The notes under the pieces were generated by a model. The model saw nothing but the letters and a program-made list of their open reading frames with translations, ran no database searches and was not told where the DNA came from. Positions 50,753 through 62,500 of a stretch of DNA of 64,000 nt are shown here, one piece after another. How positions within the stretch are numbered: position 1 is the stretch's first letter; each line of letters begins with the position of its first letter. Source of the DNA: Hypomesus transpacificus (Eukaryota; Chordata; Actinopteri; Osmeriformes; Osmeridae); assembly GCF_021917145.1 (NCBI RefSeq), contig NC_061071.1, positions 1-64,000 on the forward strand. The letters are read 5' to 3'. The position numbers and the translations under genes are program-made.

Positions 50753-52519
50753 TTCGCTCACGCCCACAGGGGGAGAGGAAGAGTCACATGCGCACACACA
50801 TCCTCCAGACGCCGATCTCGACACATAGGTATTGTTCCAGTGATCTAAAACACGGGGGGGAAAGGGACAGCTGCAGGTGAGGTGACATTTGCCTCCCACG
50901 GCTGTCTGCCCAGAGCACACCGACAGGGACACCACTCTGGGCACAGTCCCACAGTGGTGAGGAACAGGCTACGTCGTATATAAAGGCAAACCCTCCGCAT
51001 ACAAACAAAGACCTGCCATTCAAATAACATTGTTGAGGGGGTCTTTATCAAGATTGATAGGTGGCAACAGAGCACTCGGATATTTTAAGAGGAGACCGGC
51101 TACGGGGGTTTTATTTTATTGGTGAACTGGAGTCAGGTGGCTGAGCGGTTACGGAATCGGGCTAATAATCAGAAGGTTGCTGGTTCGATTCCCCGGCCAT
51201 GCCAAATTACGTTGTGTCCTTGGGCAAGGCACTTCACCCTGCTTGCCTCGGGGGAATGTGCCTGTACTTACTGTAAGTCGCTCTGGATAAGAGTGTCTGC
51301 TAAATGACTAAATGTAAACTCTTGTGACTGCAGGACTGGTGGTATCAGGGTCAATGTGGAGATAGTCTTCAACCTAAAAAGCCTTTGCATGACTGGTAGC
51401 ATGACACATGCAACCATTTGATCCTAGTCAGCAACAATAGGAAAACAACAGCAACAATAGGAAAACAACAGGGTGTTCAGTAAAGATAATCATGGTTGTA
51501 AAGCTCATGTCCAGTAATCAGAAATATGTTTCATTAAAAAAACAATTGGAAATACATGGAGAATGGAGTCCCTTCATTCGTCTCATTTCCCTTTAAGTAT
51601 GTTAGGTAAGTTAGTCATGATTAATGACGACAGGTCATGACGATGAAACTCATCACATGACATCTTTGATTGTGGTCAATACACATCATTCCATATCATG
51701 ATACTCATGTCATGTGATGCATTACTAATAATGCCTCAAGTCTTGCACAGTGAAGAAATGCTGGTCATCTGAACGACTGAATTTCCGTGAGAATTTGTAA
51801 GTAAACCCCAGACCTAGAGCCCACTGGCTTTGAGGTTTGAGTTTAAGCATGCCCCCGCAGGACAGACCGTGGCCAGCTTTGTTGTCAACAACTGTCCACT
51901 TGCACGGGACCGACAGCAAGAATACAGGATTTGTCATAAACTGAAACTGACAGGATGGACAATAGGATGTCTGTTTATCAGCTATTGAACAGGACAATGC
52001 GTGGACTTGGAACAACATTGTGTGGTGTGATAGCCTACTGGTATCGGAGAGACACTTAAAAACCGTATGGAACAATCAGGTTAGAACACATCTGTGATTT
52101 ACACATGCAAAATCAAGAAGAACGTCCCTTACCTGTGCAAAGTAAAGATTCAGCAAACATAGCGTGAAGAATTGCAGGCATATGGGGAAACAGTACAGAA
52201 GCCAGTAAGGCAACGGCTGCAACTGGTTTGCTTGAACAACGTTCTTGAAGTAGAATGAAAATAATGTAGTCCTTAGCGCCGACCACAGCAAACAGAGAAA
52301 TAGAAAGACACTCTGGTAGCTGAAGCGCTTGTGTCCGTAGTGCAAAATCAGCCAAAGTTGCAAGTAAACAAACACAAAAAGGAGCGAGTACAGGATCGTA
52401 TACACAATGGTGAGCCCGAGCTCTACGGACGGAGGAACCGCAGCTTGAATTGGTTCGTCGGATGAGTCCGTAACAGAGGTGAAGACACTAAGACTGACCT
52501 GGTTTTCTAATAACAACAT
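36546..52519 (-). CDS. gpr137c: GPR137C, seven-pass lysosomal-type membrane protein
   Basis: The GPR137 family consists of orphan seven-transmembrane proteins of lysosomal membranes; family members have been linked to Rag GTPase and mTORC1 control. Coding exons in transcript order are 52519-52133, 40879-40830, 39927-39696, 39462-39313, 37659-37534, 37236-37112 and 36750-36546. They give 424 residues (human about 429). Membrane segments are seen at about residues 33-57, 68-92, 103-127, 150-171, 190-215, 226-252 and 285-308. The loop [10 protein letters not shown] and the segment [15 protein letters not shown] are typical of the family. The C-terminal tail ([20 protein letters not shown]; then Asn/Tyr/Pro-rich to QI) is cytosolic by inference. 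The first intron is 11.25 kb. GPR137C rather than GPR137 or GPR137B is chosen from synteny with ERO1A and TXNDC16. Confidence 0.95.
36850..37070 (-). mobile_element. L2-tail-like retroelement fragment
   Basis: Read on the minus strand, the block ends CTGCTAAATGCATAAATG, very close to the SINE/L2 3' tail seen elsewhere in this window. The sequence before it is different and has no tRNA-like boxes. It could be a LINE 3' end or another SINE type. It fills most of the intron between GPR137C exons 6 and 7; its left boundary is clear and its right boundary is approximate. Confidence 0.5.
38168..38450. repeat. CAGACAGG-type tandem repeats
   Basis: CAAGCAAGCAGACAGACAGA units (about 26 bp) followed by GAGGCAGACAGA units. 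In the intron between GPR137C exons 4 and 5. Confidence 0.85.
38930..39050. repeat. 15-bp TG-rich minisatellite
   Basis: CTGTGCTGTGTGTGT repeats six times between two copies of GGGAGCGGGGGTG. Confidence 0.88.
39218..39310. repeat. 14-bp minisatellite abutting a GPR137C splice donor
   Basis: GGGGCCAGGGGCCT units with GGGGCC/GTGGCC variation repeat about six times. In the transcript the array begins within a few bases of the donor GTAGGCC of exon 39462-39313. Confidence 0.88.
41914..42276. repeat. 59-bp tandem repeat, about six copies
   Basis: Almost identical units start at 41914, 41973 and every 59 bp after. Each contains CAGAGCTCCATCTGGGGG and GACTGAGGAGCAAGAATGGG. Because 59 is not a multiple of three, the minus strand is open in all three frames and reads the same 59-residue cycle in each. 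In GPR137C intron 1. Confidence 0.95.
43486..43560. mobile_element. Possible hAT element terminus fragment
   Basis: The inverse strand reads CAGCGATTCCCAACCTG, close to the CAG-GTTCCCAACC-type tips of many hAT elements, followed by a GGCCGCC-like subterminal stretch. No matching second end was found within a few hundred bases to the left, so this is at best a truncated copy. Confidence 0.35.
43587..44363. mobile_element. 777-bp DNA element with 9-bp target duplication and helicase gene start
   Basis: A perfect 9-bp direct repeat GAAAGGTGC flanks this block at 43578-43586 and 44364-44372. The ends are TAGCCTGGC and, inverted, TAGCCTGAC, a very short terminal inverted repeat. Near the right end, the arms ACTCATA (44320-44326) and TATGAGT (44340-44346) can form a hairpin. 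Inside is a short frame with RecQ-type helicase motifs. It is too short to be autonomous and looks like an internally deleted or gene-capturing element. A 9-bp duplication is known for Mutator-like elements, but no Mutator feature was seen, so the superfamily is unresolved. It lies in GPR137C intron 1. Confidence 0.75.
43807..44004 (+). pseudogene. Truncated RecQ-type helicase N-terminal fragment
   Basis: The frame of 65 codons starts [16 protein letters not shown]. It contains a motif-0-like segment ([16 protein letters not shown]) followed by a Walker A/motif I ([13 protein letters not shown]), the order and spacing of RecQ-family superfamily 2 helicases. It then ends at a stop within ten codons, so motifs Ia to VI are absent and it cannot be a working helicase. 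It has its own good start context and lies wholly inside the 777-bp mobile element, so it is most likely the remnant of the parent element's gene or a captured gene start. Confidence 0.75.
44895..45331. repeat. 29/33-bp purine-rich minisatellite
   Basis: About fourteen copies of a 29-bp unit built on GGCAGGATGAGGCAGACAGG plus GAGGGAGG; some carry an extra GGAA. The unit differs from the 23-bp array near 9.2 kb. Confidence 0.92.
45508..45578. repeat. 12-bp minisatellite
   Basis: Six copies of CTCAGTGGGGGG with small variation. Confidence 0.85.
45719..45742. repeat. Poly(G) run
   Basis: An uninterrupted run of over 20 G residues after ACGCGTGTG. Confidence 0.85.
47334..47425. repeat. (CCCTCT)n hexamer microsatellite
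   Basis: About fifteen pure copies of the hexamer. Confidence 0.93.
48674..49586. repeat. 41-bp tandem repeat, about 22 copies
   Basis: Copies are nearly identical and built on CTTCATCCATCCTGCTACC plus TCTCTCGCCTTCTCC. The main variation is CGCC versus CTCC. Since 41 is not a multiple of three, one plus-strand frame of 337 codons runs through all copies and cycles with a 41-residue period. All pyrimidine-rich. In GPR137C intron 1. Confidence 0.95.
51132..51318 (+). mobile_element. tRNA-derived V-type SINE, copy 2
   Basis: This is a near full-length copy of the same family as the element at 23229, with A box, B box, middle region and L2-like tail all present. It is in GPR137C intron 1, on the strand opposite to the gene. 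Confidence 0.88.
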
Positions 52520-53555
52520 AGCGAAATATTCAGTGTAACAATTAAGTAATCTATTTCACTATATCGCTACTGCCAAAATACAATAATGGGGTCAAACTTT
52601 TCATGTATTTCCCCCACGAACTGGTTCAAAAAAACAAAATAGTCCATTAAAATATACCATGCTCTCGCTATCTTTTTCTAAAAACAACTATACTAACTAA
52701 ATAACTAATTTGTGGGTTCACAAAACCACAAATAACTGCACAAGCCAGGTATAACAACAGACAAACAAGAAAAAACCTCCAGAGAGAACCCCCAATCTCT
52801 GCAAAGCAGCTTCTCTCTGAGCAAAAAACAACTTAGAAAAAAATGGGACGTGATGCAGAGAGCGATCAGCTGGTTAAAGCTGCTCTTAGGACCCGCCTCC
52901 TGACCAATGAAACGCTACTGTGCATCTGTCATAATGTTACGCCATCTTGGCTCTGTTTTCTGCACGTTTGCAACTCAGATGTTGTCCTTGGGAGCCAACA
53001 TGGTAGTTAGTCTCAATCATAAAGGCTCGTGTGGATTTATTTCCCCGCCCCGTTTCTTCTGAGTGCTCAGTCATTGGCCAGTTAACCGCCCAGCCTCCAA
53101 ATGTCTTCTTTGTGAATGGTTAATGATGATGTCAGATGCAAGGGTATCAGCCCATTTACACATGTGATTTGATGCAAACCCCTTATTTAAATAGAATCAT
53201 CTGATTGGCTTGTTTAGGCACGTGTAGCGAAAAGACAGGAAGAGAATGTAGAGAATAACAAATGTGTTAGTCAGTGGTCCGTGCCTACCTTAGTTTAGTA
53301 TTTTCGTAATAGATTATTTGAATATATTTTGTTCATTCATGTGAGTCCTATGTTGAGGTAAGCTCAGCGAGGCATTTTCCACGTCAAGCGAGCGAGTGTC
53401 ACGATTGAATGCCATTATCAATTTAGTTGGTGCTGTTTGTCTCAAGACTCTGGGGTCCGCGCTGTAGCCTGTCTGGCCCAGTGAAAATCTAAACCACGAA
53501 ACTGACAGTGTTTAGCTTCCAAGCTATTACGTATGTTTCTTTTTTTTTTTAAACC
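52520..53555. promoter_or_regulatory. Shared head-to-head promoter region of GPR137C and TXNDC16
   Basis: The two start codons are about 1.04 kb apart on opposite strands, so both promoters must lie here or in undetected 5' exons. Visible motifs are a CCAAT box at 52904-52908 beside a GC-rich CCCGCCTCC, a YY1-like GCCATCTTGG at 52941-52950, a GC box CCCCGCCCCG at 53043-53052, inverted CCAAT boxes at 53073-53077 and 53204-53208, and an E-box CACGTG at 53219-53224. There is no obvious TATA box near either gene. This fits a TATA-less bidirectional promoter, but the transcription starts are not determined. Confidence 0.55.
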
Positions 53556-56500
53556 ATGCCACTGTTCATATTTGTAGTCATGCTTTGGTTATGCTCAAAA
53601 GTTGGCCAATGCACAACATCAAATATTTCCAAATTATTTGAGCACACTGCTGAACACTTGACTGAAAAAATGCATTCTGGAAAGACGTTCTTTGTGTACT
53701 TTGGACACCAAGGTAAGACTTGTTAATTCGATGTTGCTTGATAATCACTTTCTTGATTATAACAATCTAACATACTGAATACTAAGTCTAGTTCTCGGTT
53801 ACTTAATTGGGATGTAGACATTAAATCAAACCCCCTTTTCCAGTCAGTCCCACCTTAGTGCTCTTTCTTGACCAGCTGGAGATGTCTGCGGAAGTACTGG
53901 AAGATTATGGTATTTCAGTTGCTAAGGTAACCAAAGTAATCGTTATCCCCAGGCCGTATGAGTCACAGATTCACTAGCTATTAGCTAGACACCAATGGAC
54001 ACCCAGGGAGAAGCAGTTATTTTTGTTTTTCAATTACCTCGGCCACAAAAGCCTGCAGAAGCCATTAACGAAAAAAAGCACAATTTTAATAATCTGTTCG
54101 CTGGGCTACAGCAGAATTGACAACACTACAATCAGGTCTTCATCTCATAGCTCTACATTCATTATAACCCAGTATCAAGAAGTGTAGTGCTCAGCTAAAG
54201 AATCTGTGTCTTATATAATTAGTTTGTCATTCAATTCTATACATCTCTGCAGGTGAATTGTAGCAAAGAGCATGTTGCAAAATACTGCACAGGTGACAAG
54301 ATAATGAAGAAAGCCTATCTATTCAGGTACGTACATAGGGAGAGAGTGGACATCTCCCATATTTTTAAACATCCCGTTGGAATCCATCTGCTGTAGAACT
54401 ACAGCATGCACTTCAGATACTTGAAGTTCTGGTGTAGGCCGACCATCTATGCACCATTTGTATGTCTCTTAAGAAAAAGCGGCATAGGCCACAAATGAAT
54501 ATGATGTCAATGTAATACCTGTCGTTGCACTCTTCCCAGAGGCAGTGAACTCCTGAAGAGCTTCGACACAGACACCGTCTTTGACGTTCATGCCATCGTC
54601 TCTCACGTACTCTTGTAAGTTGCCCTCGCCGTCAGTTTATCCTAATCAGCACTCAACCTGACACCGATCAACTTTTGCAGAGTCATTGTTCAGTTGAGTC
54701 TCGTCATTTAAAGATAAGACAGTTTAGTGATGAATGCTAATCGAGAAAATTCGATGACTTGAAAGCATCTTGAGATGAGACGGTAGATATGACTCGGGTC
54801 TGTAACCTTTTAGCCTCACTGACTATTGCGATGAATCGTTAACCGAGGTGCAGTCAAGTCCTTCGAGTCTTTTGCACCCTGTTATCCGAATCCCTTTTCA
54901 GAATGAAATGTCAGAACAACAAACTTTTCCAAACGGAGGCTCAATTTAAATCGACTTCTTTATTGAAAGTAGACTCTGCTAGAAAGCCGTTTGTAACTTT
55001 ATTCCGTCGCGTTGCTAGTTGTGATGTTTGTGTGATCTCCCATCCAGCACAGTGTTGTTTGATGAGGTGAGGTATGTGCACACCGTGGCGGAGCTGCTGG
55101 CGGTGGAGAGAGCAGCCAAGGGCAGGTTGGACGTTGTGCTCGGTCACGTCCAGCTTCTGGGCCTACCAGGTAGGCTACCATCAAAACATCACTCATTTGT
55201 GGAAAAGAAGTAAAGCACTGAAATAGATGAGTTAATACAGAATTTGTTAAGCACGTTGAGTGTAATGATCATGGAGTAAAAACATTCGACAGTGCAACAT
55301 TTCATGAGCATTGTGCACATCCTTCCTTCCTAGTCTTGGTTTTCTCAGTGATGTGTTTTTAAAGTAGCCTGATCTTGGCCTGACCTTGGCAAGGCTGCTT
55401 GGACTGGGGTCTGAGTCATGCTGTTCACAAGTTTCTCCTTCGTCATGTCATCCTACTCAGAGCACCGGGCGCTGATGGAGACAGCATTTGTGTATGGAGC
55501 CAAGTACCAGTTTGTGCTAACGACCGGAGGTCCAGTCTTGGAGCATATGGGGTCAGTGCATCTTACCTCCCCAGGCCGAAGCTGAGCTCAAGCCCTTAAC
55601 AACACCACTGGCTGGAGGCTGCGTCTGCCAAGGCCCAAGATAACACTGATGATGGGTAGTGGGGGTGTAGCACAGGATGGTCAAGTCCATTTCAAACAAG
55701 AAGACTGCAAAATAGTGTTGATGAGCTGTATTTGTGTGTGATGTGAAGACTCTAGTTCCCCATGCACATGCCATGAGATAAGACGGATTGACACTCACGT
55801 CTCCTTCGAAGTCAGGTGGCTGAGCGGTTAGGGATTCGGGCTAGTAATCAGAAGGTTGCCGGTTCAATTCCTGGCCCGAAAAATTACCTTGTGTCCTTGG
55901 GCAAGGAACTTCACCCTACTTGCCTCGGGGAATGTCCCTGTACTTACTATAAGTCGCTCTGGATAAGAGCGTCTGCTAAATGACTAAAGGTAAATGTCTC
56001 CTCTTTGTGGTATGTGGACTTGACCTCCCTCCCTCTCTCCGTATCGTCCCTCTCTCTCCCCAGAGTGAAGGAGCCTGCGTCTCTGGCCGCGGGCCTGTGG
56101 TTCCTCCACTGCAAGGGGCTGTCGACTCTCACGGAACCCTGCCCACACACGGCTCTGAGCAGAGCCCTCACTACCCTCCACATCTACGCTTTTCTCCAGC
56201 TCATGGAGGCTCCGCTGGTGGTGAGGCCTCTGAACACGACAGCCTAGGATTCAGACCAGAGTGATTGGGTTAAGATGGGGCCCCGGGACATGTTTTATGT
56301 ACTTTGTGTTTTAAACCTAGGCCCCTCCGCCTCAATCGCTGACACTGTCTAGGCCTGCTCATTGGCATCAAGGAAATCTTAAATGGCCAAATGAGAGATT
56401 GTTTAGAGGGTCTCTTTTCTTTCTTTTTTTTCTTCCTCCCCGTCAGACTGAGTCTTCAGAGGACCCTTCCCAGGTGAAGGTGATCCATAGCCACCTCCAG

Positions 56501-59500
56501 GTACCCCTGCTCTTCCTCTTCTCCCAGCCCCACACCCTGGCCCTGGACCGGATCACGGCTCAAACTCTAGCCTGGAGGCTGAGAGGCCGGGTAGGCCTGG
56601 TTCTCGTTCACAGGTGAGCGCCAGTTGTTTTTTATATGTATCTTTGGTGAGGTCAGATGGCTTAGCGGTTAGGGAATCGGCACAAACTTACATTGTGTCC
56701 TTGGGCAAGGCACTTCACCCTACTTGCCTCGGGGGGAATGTCCCTGTACTTACTGTAAGTCGCTCTGGATAGCGACCGTCTGCTAAATTACTAAATGTAA
56801 ATATGCTAAACGATTGTGTCAACACTAGGTGTGGAATATTCGACCAGTGTGTTGGTTATCCAGCTGTATCACACAGGCATTAAATCAGCCGTTCATCTGT
56901 TACAGGGAAAGCCCAGATGTTAAAACTCCACCTGAATACAATGCTGCATACAAACTTGCTGGAGAGGTGAGTATTAACGATATCAATCACAATTGTCCTT
57001 TAAAGCATGTTGTTATTCCCGTTTGGATTGAAGTCAGTCTCCTTCCTTTGAGTGATTTGATTTCTTTGGTTTGTGTCATGACTTACAAGGGGTCAGAGGT
57101 CATTTACCTCACACTGAACAACCTGGAGGAGGTCATCGACCTGTTCAGAGTAGACACCCATCCAGATGAGCGTGATGAAGAGGAGGAGGAGGAGGAGCAA
57201 AGTTGGACTTCTCTAGGTACGCAGCTGAGAACTCTCGTCAGCGCCATGAATATTTTGAATGTCTTCTCGACGCGGAGGCAGGAGTAAATGCCCAAGGTTA
57301 ATCACATGCTAATGTGGATCAACCGTGATGCTATTTTTCACCCCTGTCTAATCCCATTGGATTAATTATAAACACTTTTAAAAGGAACTGAGGGAGGATG
57401 TTTGTTTTGTGTGGGTTTGCATCGGAACGGGTTAAGAATTGTTGTGTTTTGATCAGACCTGCTGGATGACGAGGTGGCAGAGTCGGTGTACAGGAACAGG
57501 GGTCAGACCCTGGACATGGAGGCTGTAACAGAACTCACCGCTGACACCTTCCACAGCGCAGTGGCAGATAATCCCCACATGGTGGTGCTGTTTTATGTCA
57601 AATGTAAGACTGGTTTTTGCTACACTCTCATTTGCTACACTCTGCTAGAAAGCATCAACAGTGAATGGTTTTATACAGTTTAAATATTCATTTATCTGAT
57701 ATGCCTCGTGGGTTTTTACTTGAGATTCTTTTTCAAAGAACAAAATTCTCTTTTTCGTTTGGACTTTTATCTCCACCAGGGGATGCTGTGTCCATGGCCT
57801 TCATGCCCTCCTTTCTAGAGGTTGCAGAGACCCTGGAAGGTGATTAAGACCAAGATGACTGTTTGGAGAAAGAAGCCTGTATAAACACTACTAGAAATTC
57901 TCTCTAATTTCTCTCTAAATATGTCAACCTTTAGTCTCAACCCGCTACTTTTTACTGCGTGTCGTTTGTTTAGACGATGAGGTCAGCGATGTAGAAATGG
58001 CCGCGGTGGATTGTGGGGAGTGGACGAACTTGTGCAGTGCTCAGCTGATCACGTCTTTCCCGACCGTCAGCCTGTACCGTCCAGGGTCCCCCGCCCAGCC
58101 CTACGGGGGCATGCTGGGTAGTAAGAGCCTGTACACCTTCGTCATGCTGTGAGTCCAGACACTAACACTCTACCCACACCTTCACACAGAAACCCTGGGG
58201 AAGCGTCTCTCGCCAGTTTGTCTTTACGTAACTGCACTCTAAATCCAGGTTGAAATTGTGAAATTGGCAGATGCACGTAGAGTTAAATGGACCATTATTT
58301 TAATTAAGTGTCTTGATGTGTGTGTGCGCGTGTACATGTGTTTTCCCAGGAGCCGAGTCCCTTCCCCTGTCCTCCTGTCGTCTGTTGAGGAGGCGAGGTC
58401 GTTCCTGGACGCCCACCTGCACCCACGCCACCCAGGCCTCGCCCCTGCCAGGGTCCTGGGCTTGTTCAGCTCAGACACAGACGCCGGTCTGTCACTCAGT
58501 TAGAAAGAGAGAGAAATAAGAGAAGAATGAATGTCCGAGTCTTTGTGCAACTGAGGTTGACTCCTGGCTCCATCTTTGTTCCCCAGGGGTGTCTGTGTTC
58601 CTGGAGGCCTCCAGGGCCCTGAGAGGAGAGACCCTGCTAGCCCTGCTGACAGGCAGACAGGCTGAAACATGGTACACCACCCCTGCCCTCCTCTGGTTCT
58701 TCTCTTACATTTACATTTAGTCATTTAGCAGTCGCTCTTATCCAGAGTGTCTTAGAGTAAGTACAGGGACATTCCCCCGAGGCAAGTAGGGTGAAGTGCC
58801 TTGCCCAGGGAACGTCATTTAACCGGCAACCGTCTGATTGGTAGCCCGATTCCCTAACCGCTCAGCCATCTGACCCCCTCTCTTCTCTTCTGTCGTCCAC
58901 AGCACAAAGTTTGAACGGTTTAACATTAACGCCATGGGCGTTAACATTTTGAACTGAGCGTGGAGACGGACATTTTCCTATTTTCCAGTTGTCTTTGTAT
59001 GCCTCCCTTTTTGTTTGATGGTGTCGACGAGGGATGCCTGTTGGGTCCAGTGTTCCTGCTCCTCTCATGTTAACGTGTTCTGTGTTCCAGGGCGGCAGAG
59101 CACGCGGTACAGCTTCCTGCCATGCTGGTGTCACAAGGTCCCCAAACCCAGACACATGCCCAGGCCCTCCACCCTACCACTGCCCAGGACCTGACCTCAC
59201 ACATCCAGAAGGCCCTGCTGGAGCCACTTGTAAGTGGGTGTGTGTGTGCGTGCAGATGGGCGTTAATGTAACCTCTTAAGATGTATTGCTTCCATTCTAC
59301 TTAACTTATTTTCTTGGCACTGCACATGGCACCTTCTTGACTTTGGCTTTGCAGTTAGACTAAACAGACAAATGATCCTCTTAGCAGTAACAGACAGTTT
59401 TGTAAATATTTACTGTACTTGAACTTGCAGTCATGCGAGCATCGCATTGTCTCTATATGTGGACTTGCAGTAAATCATGTTTAATGTGTTTGAGTCCTAT

Positions 59501-62500
59501 TTGTTTAGAACTGTAAAGGTCAGACGGGTCCCCATTTGTCACTTAAGTCAGGAGCATCAGACTCGTTTGGTTAGAAAATTCCGGACAATGTTTTTAAGCT
59601 GTAACTTTGAGAAGAGTCTGTTTGACAGTGAGCGTTGCTTGATAAAATGCTACCAGATGTCTTTCTTGTGGCGAGCGACTTGCTGGTCCAGGGACACGAA
59701 CCTTCCGGAAACTGCTTGTAAACTCAGGCCCCACTCTGTTTTTTTTGGCAGTGATTATGTTGACTACCATATGTCTCCCATCCCTTTCTTTCTCTCTCTC
59801 ATCTGTTCCTCATCTTGGACTCTCTCTCTCCTTTCTCTGTTTCTCCTTCCGTCTTCCCCTCCCTCGCTCGCAGCCTGAGCTGACAGTGGAGAACCTCCCT
59901 CCTTACCTGGCGCTGGGCAGGCCGCTGCTGCTGCTGTTTGTGGGGGAGGAGGAGGATGAGCAGGGGAGGAGAGAGAGCGCGGGGGCGCTGGAGGAGATGA
60001 GGGCCCTGCTGGAGACGGGCCAGCTCGCCTCTCACCTGCCTGCCTGGATACACCTGTACGTGCTTCAGCCCTCCTCAGCCTCCTTCACTCAAGTCCTTTA
60101 TCATCACAGCGTCAGGTTTCACACAGTCAGGTGGATGGAAGCGTCAGGGCATGGCGACCCTGACATCCACTCACTCAAACACACGCACACACACACTCAC
60201 ACTCCTGTCAGGACTGTTATTCAATTTCGGCTCTGCAGTGAGGACGAGACCACTTTGGGATTCCTTGAAGGGTAGACAAAGGAAGTGAGAAGAGGTTCAC
60301 TGATGGTGTTGTGTGTGTGTGTGTGTGTTCCAGTGGCCGGACCCCTGCTGGTAAAGGAGTCCTGGAGGACTACCTGGGCTCCTTTCCCCCACTACCTGCC
60401 CTCGTCCTGTCCCTTCTGCCCTCAGGAGAAGAGGTGTTCCACTACCCCCCCGACAGGCCCATCATGGTACAGTCCGTCCTGCGGTGGCTGCAGAGTGCTA
60501 AGGATGGCAATGAACCACCAGCAGGTGAGCAGGGGTGGGCTAAAGATAATCCTTTGATCGGTCATAAACAAGTTAGGGATTCTAGAGTGGCGTTATAGTA
60601 AGTTTTAATTATTTTAGTGATCCCAGGATGAACAAACCCACTGATTCTTATTTTATTGCACCTGGTAGCTGTAGCCTCTAGGGGGCAGGCTTAGCCCTCC
60701 GTGTCTGGGTTTCCAATCTCATCAGTTTAATGGAGCACAGCTCACTTTATCCTACTACCGGGACTGCCAAAGCGAAGGCTCAATTTCTTTTGTGTTGATG
60801 TGCTTTCTGTGCACTTTATTGCTAGGGCTTTGTCAATGAAGCAGGAAGTTAAGATCTTAAAGCCCCTCACCCCTGCACCCCCCCCCCCCCTCTATTGTGT
60901 CCCAGCTCTCTGTCAACAGTGCTGACATAATCACTCCCCCTCATGCCACAAACAGAGACAGAAGAGGCCTGTGTTATGTGTTAGAATCCACCCATCGCCA
61001 TCTATGACATCATCACCACCTCCCGTCTCTCACTTTCTTAATACCGCACTCACAGCCGGGTCTCTGCGGATTCGCTTGTGCGAGTGACAATGTGTGACAA
61101 ATCTTGAGTGTCAACACAGTGTCCCACTGGTCTCTCTCCAAAACACACACACAATCTGTGAGCATGTCCCCCTGATGACGTCTTGATGTCTCCTCCGTGT
61201 GTCTGGAACAGTAAGTGAGACTTGGACTGTCTCTCTCTCACACAGCAACAGTAGTAGCCTTCTCTATCCACTTTACACTTCTTGTGTACGTGTGTGTTTT
61301 TGTGTGTGTGTGTAAGGCGCTAAAACACACACACTGCCGGAACAGGAAGTGGCAGTGTTTGTGTCGGAAAAGGAAGTGTTTGTGTCGGAACAGGAAGTGT
61401 TTGTGTCGGAAAAGGAAGTGGCAGTGTTTGTGTCGGAACAGGAAGTGTTTGTGTCGGAAAAGGAAGTGTTTGTGTCGGAACAGGAAGTGTTTGTGTCGGA
61501 AAAGGAAGTGGCAGAGCACATAAGCCCACAAACATTTACAACACAACATTACAAACACTTGCAACGGGAATGGGGGGGGTAGACAAGCAGCATCTGGACC
61601 TGCAGCCACAAGGCGCTGGACACGAATCGAGTGGAGTCAAGTTGCAGTCATATTTCTTCATAAGGGGTAGGCTTGCTTTTTCATAACAATACTGTACATT
61701 TCTGAAAGACTACGCGAATGTCTTAGTCCAAATACAGCTCACTTGTAGTTGGACAATCAGATGCATTAACTTGGAAGCGCTGAGTGTAGCAGTTTACTTT
61801 AGACTGTCACACACCCTAACGGCAAACGCCAAAGATCTCCTCTGACAAACCAAACAGCGTGTCTGCCAAATGCTTCAAACCCATTGGCATCATGGCAGAG
61901 GAGTCCTTTCTTGGTCATCCTGACAAACACACACCGCCAGCCTCTGCACACGGCCTGTCCCCATTAGCCAGAGCTTAGCACAATGACATTTACAGCTACT
62001 TTCCTGATTGGTCCAGTCTAGTGGCAGGTCTTATTGGAAAGGAGAGTGGAGTTTTGGCTCACGTTTCTCCCCTTGTGTTCCACTTCCAACGGGAGGGAGT
62101 GAGGTGGAAAGTATTGCATCACAATCTCGGGGGCAGCACCGCGATTTGCGCTCCAAGGGGGTTAGCTGTTGATACATTTCGCCTAGGGCACCAGATGTGC
62201 TAGGATCAGCACTGATTGTAGCTGACTGCCAGTGTTATGTGTTATGTGCATGTATGAAAAGCCTGGAATAATAATGTGTTGATTGAAAAAAACGGGGTGA
62301 GGTTCAGAGTAGATCTAGGCTGCAGTCTGTACTGGCCTAGTCTTCTAAAACCTGCCATTTCATCCTGTAGGTCTGTAATGATAAATGTTGTCATTTAAGC
62401 TTGACGTTTCAGCCTCCTTGGCCTCCCTGCTCTGAAGACTCTAATGACAAAGCGAGATAAAGCTCACGCTACCTTTTGACCTCAGGGTGTGACTCAGTGA

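Larger units (their letters stand above)
40880..52132. other. GPR137C first coding intron, 11.25 kb
   Basis: Contains the 59-, 29- and 41-bp arrays, the 777-bp mobile element, one SINE, poly(A) and poly(G) runs (41006-41033, 42651-42672 as C, 45719-45742) and several TG/CA tracts. The stretches 42.8-43.4, 44.4-44.9, 46.3-47.3, 47.5-48.6 and 49.6-50.4 kb are ordinary non-coding sequence with no recognised gene. Confidence 0.65.
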
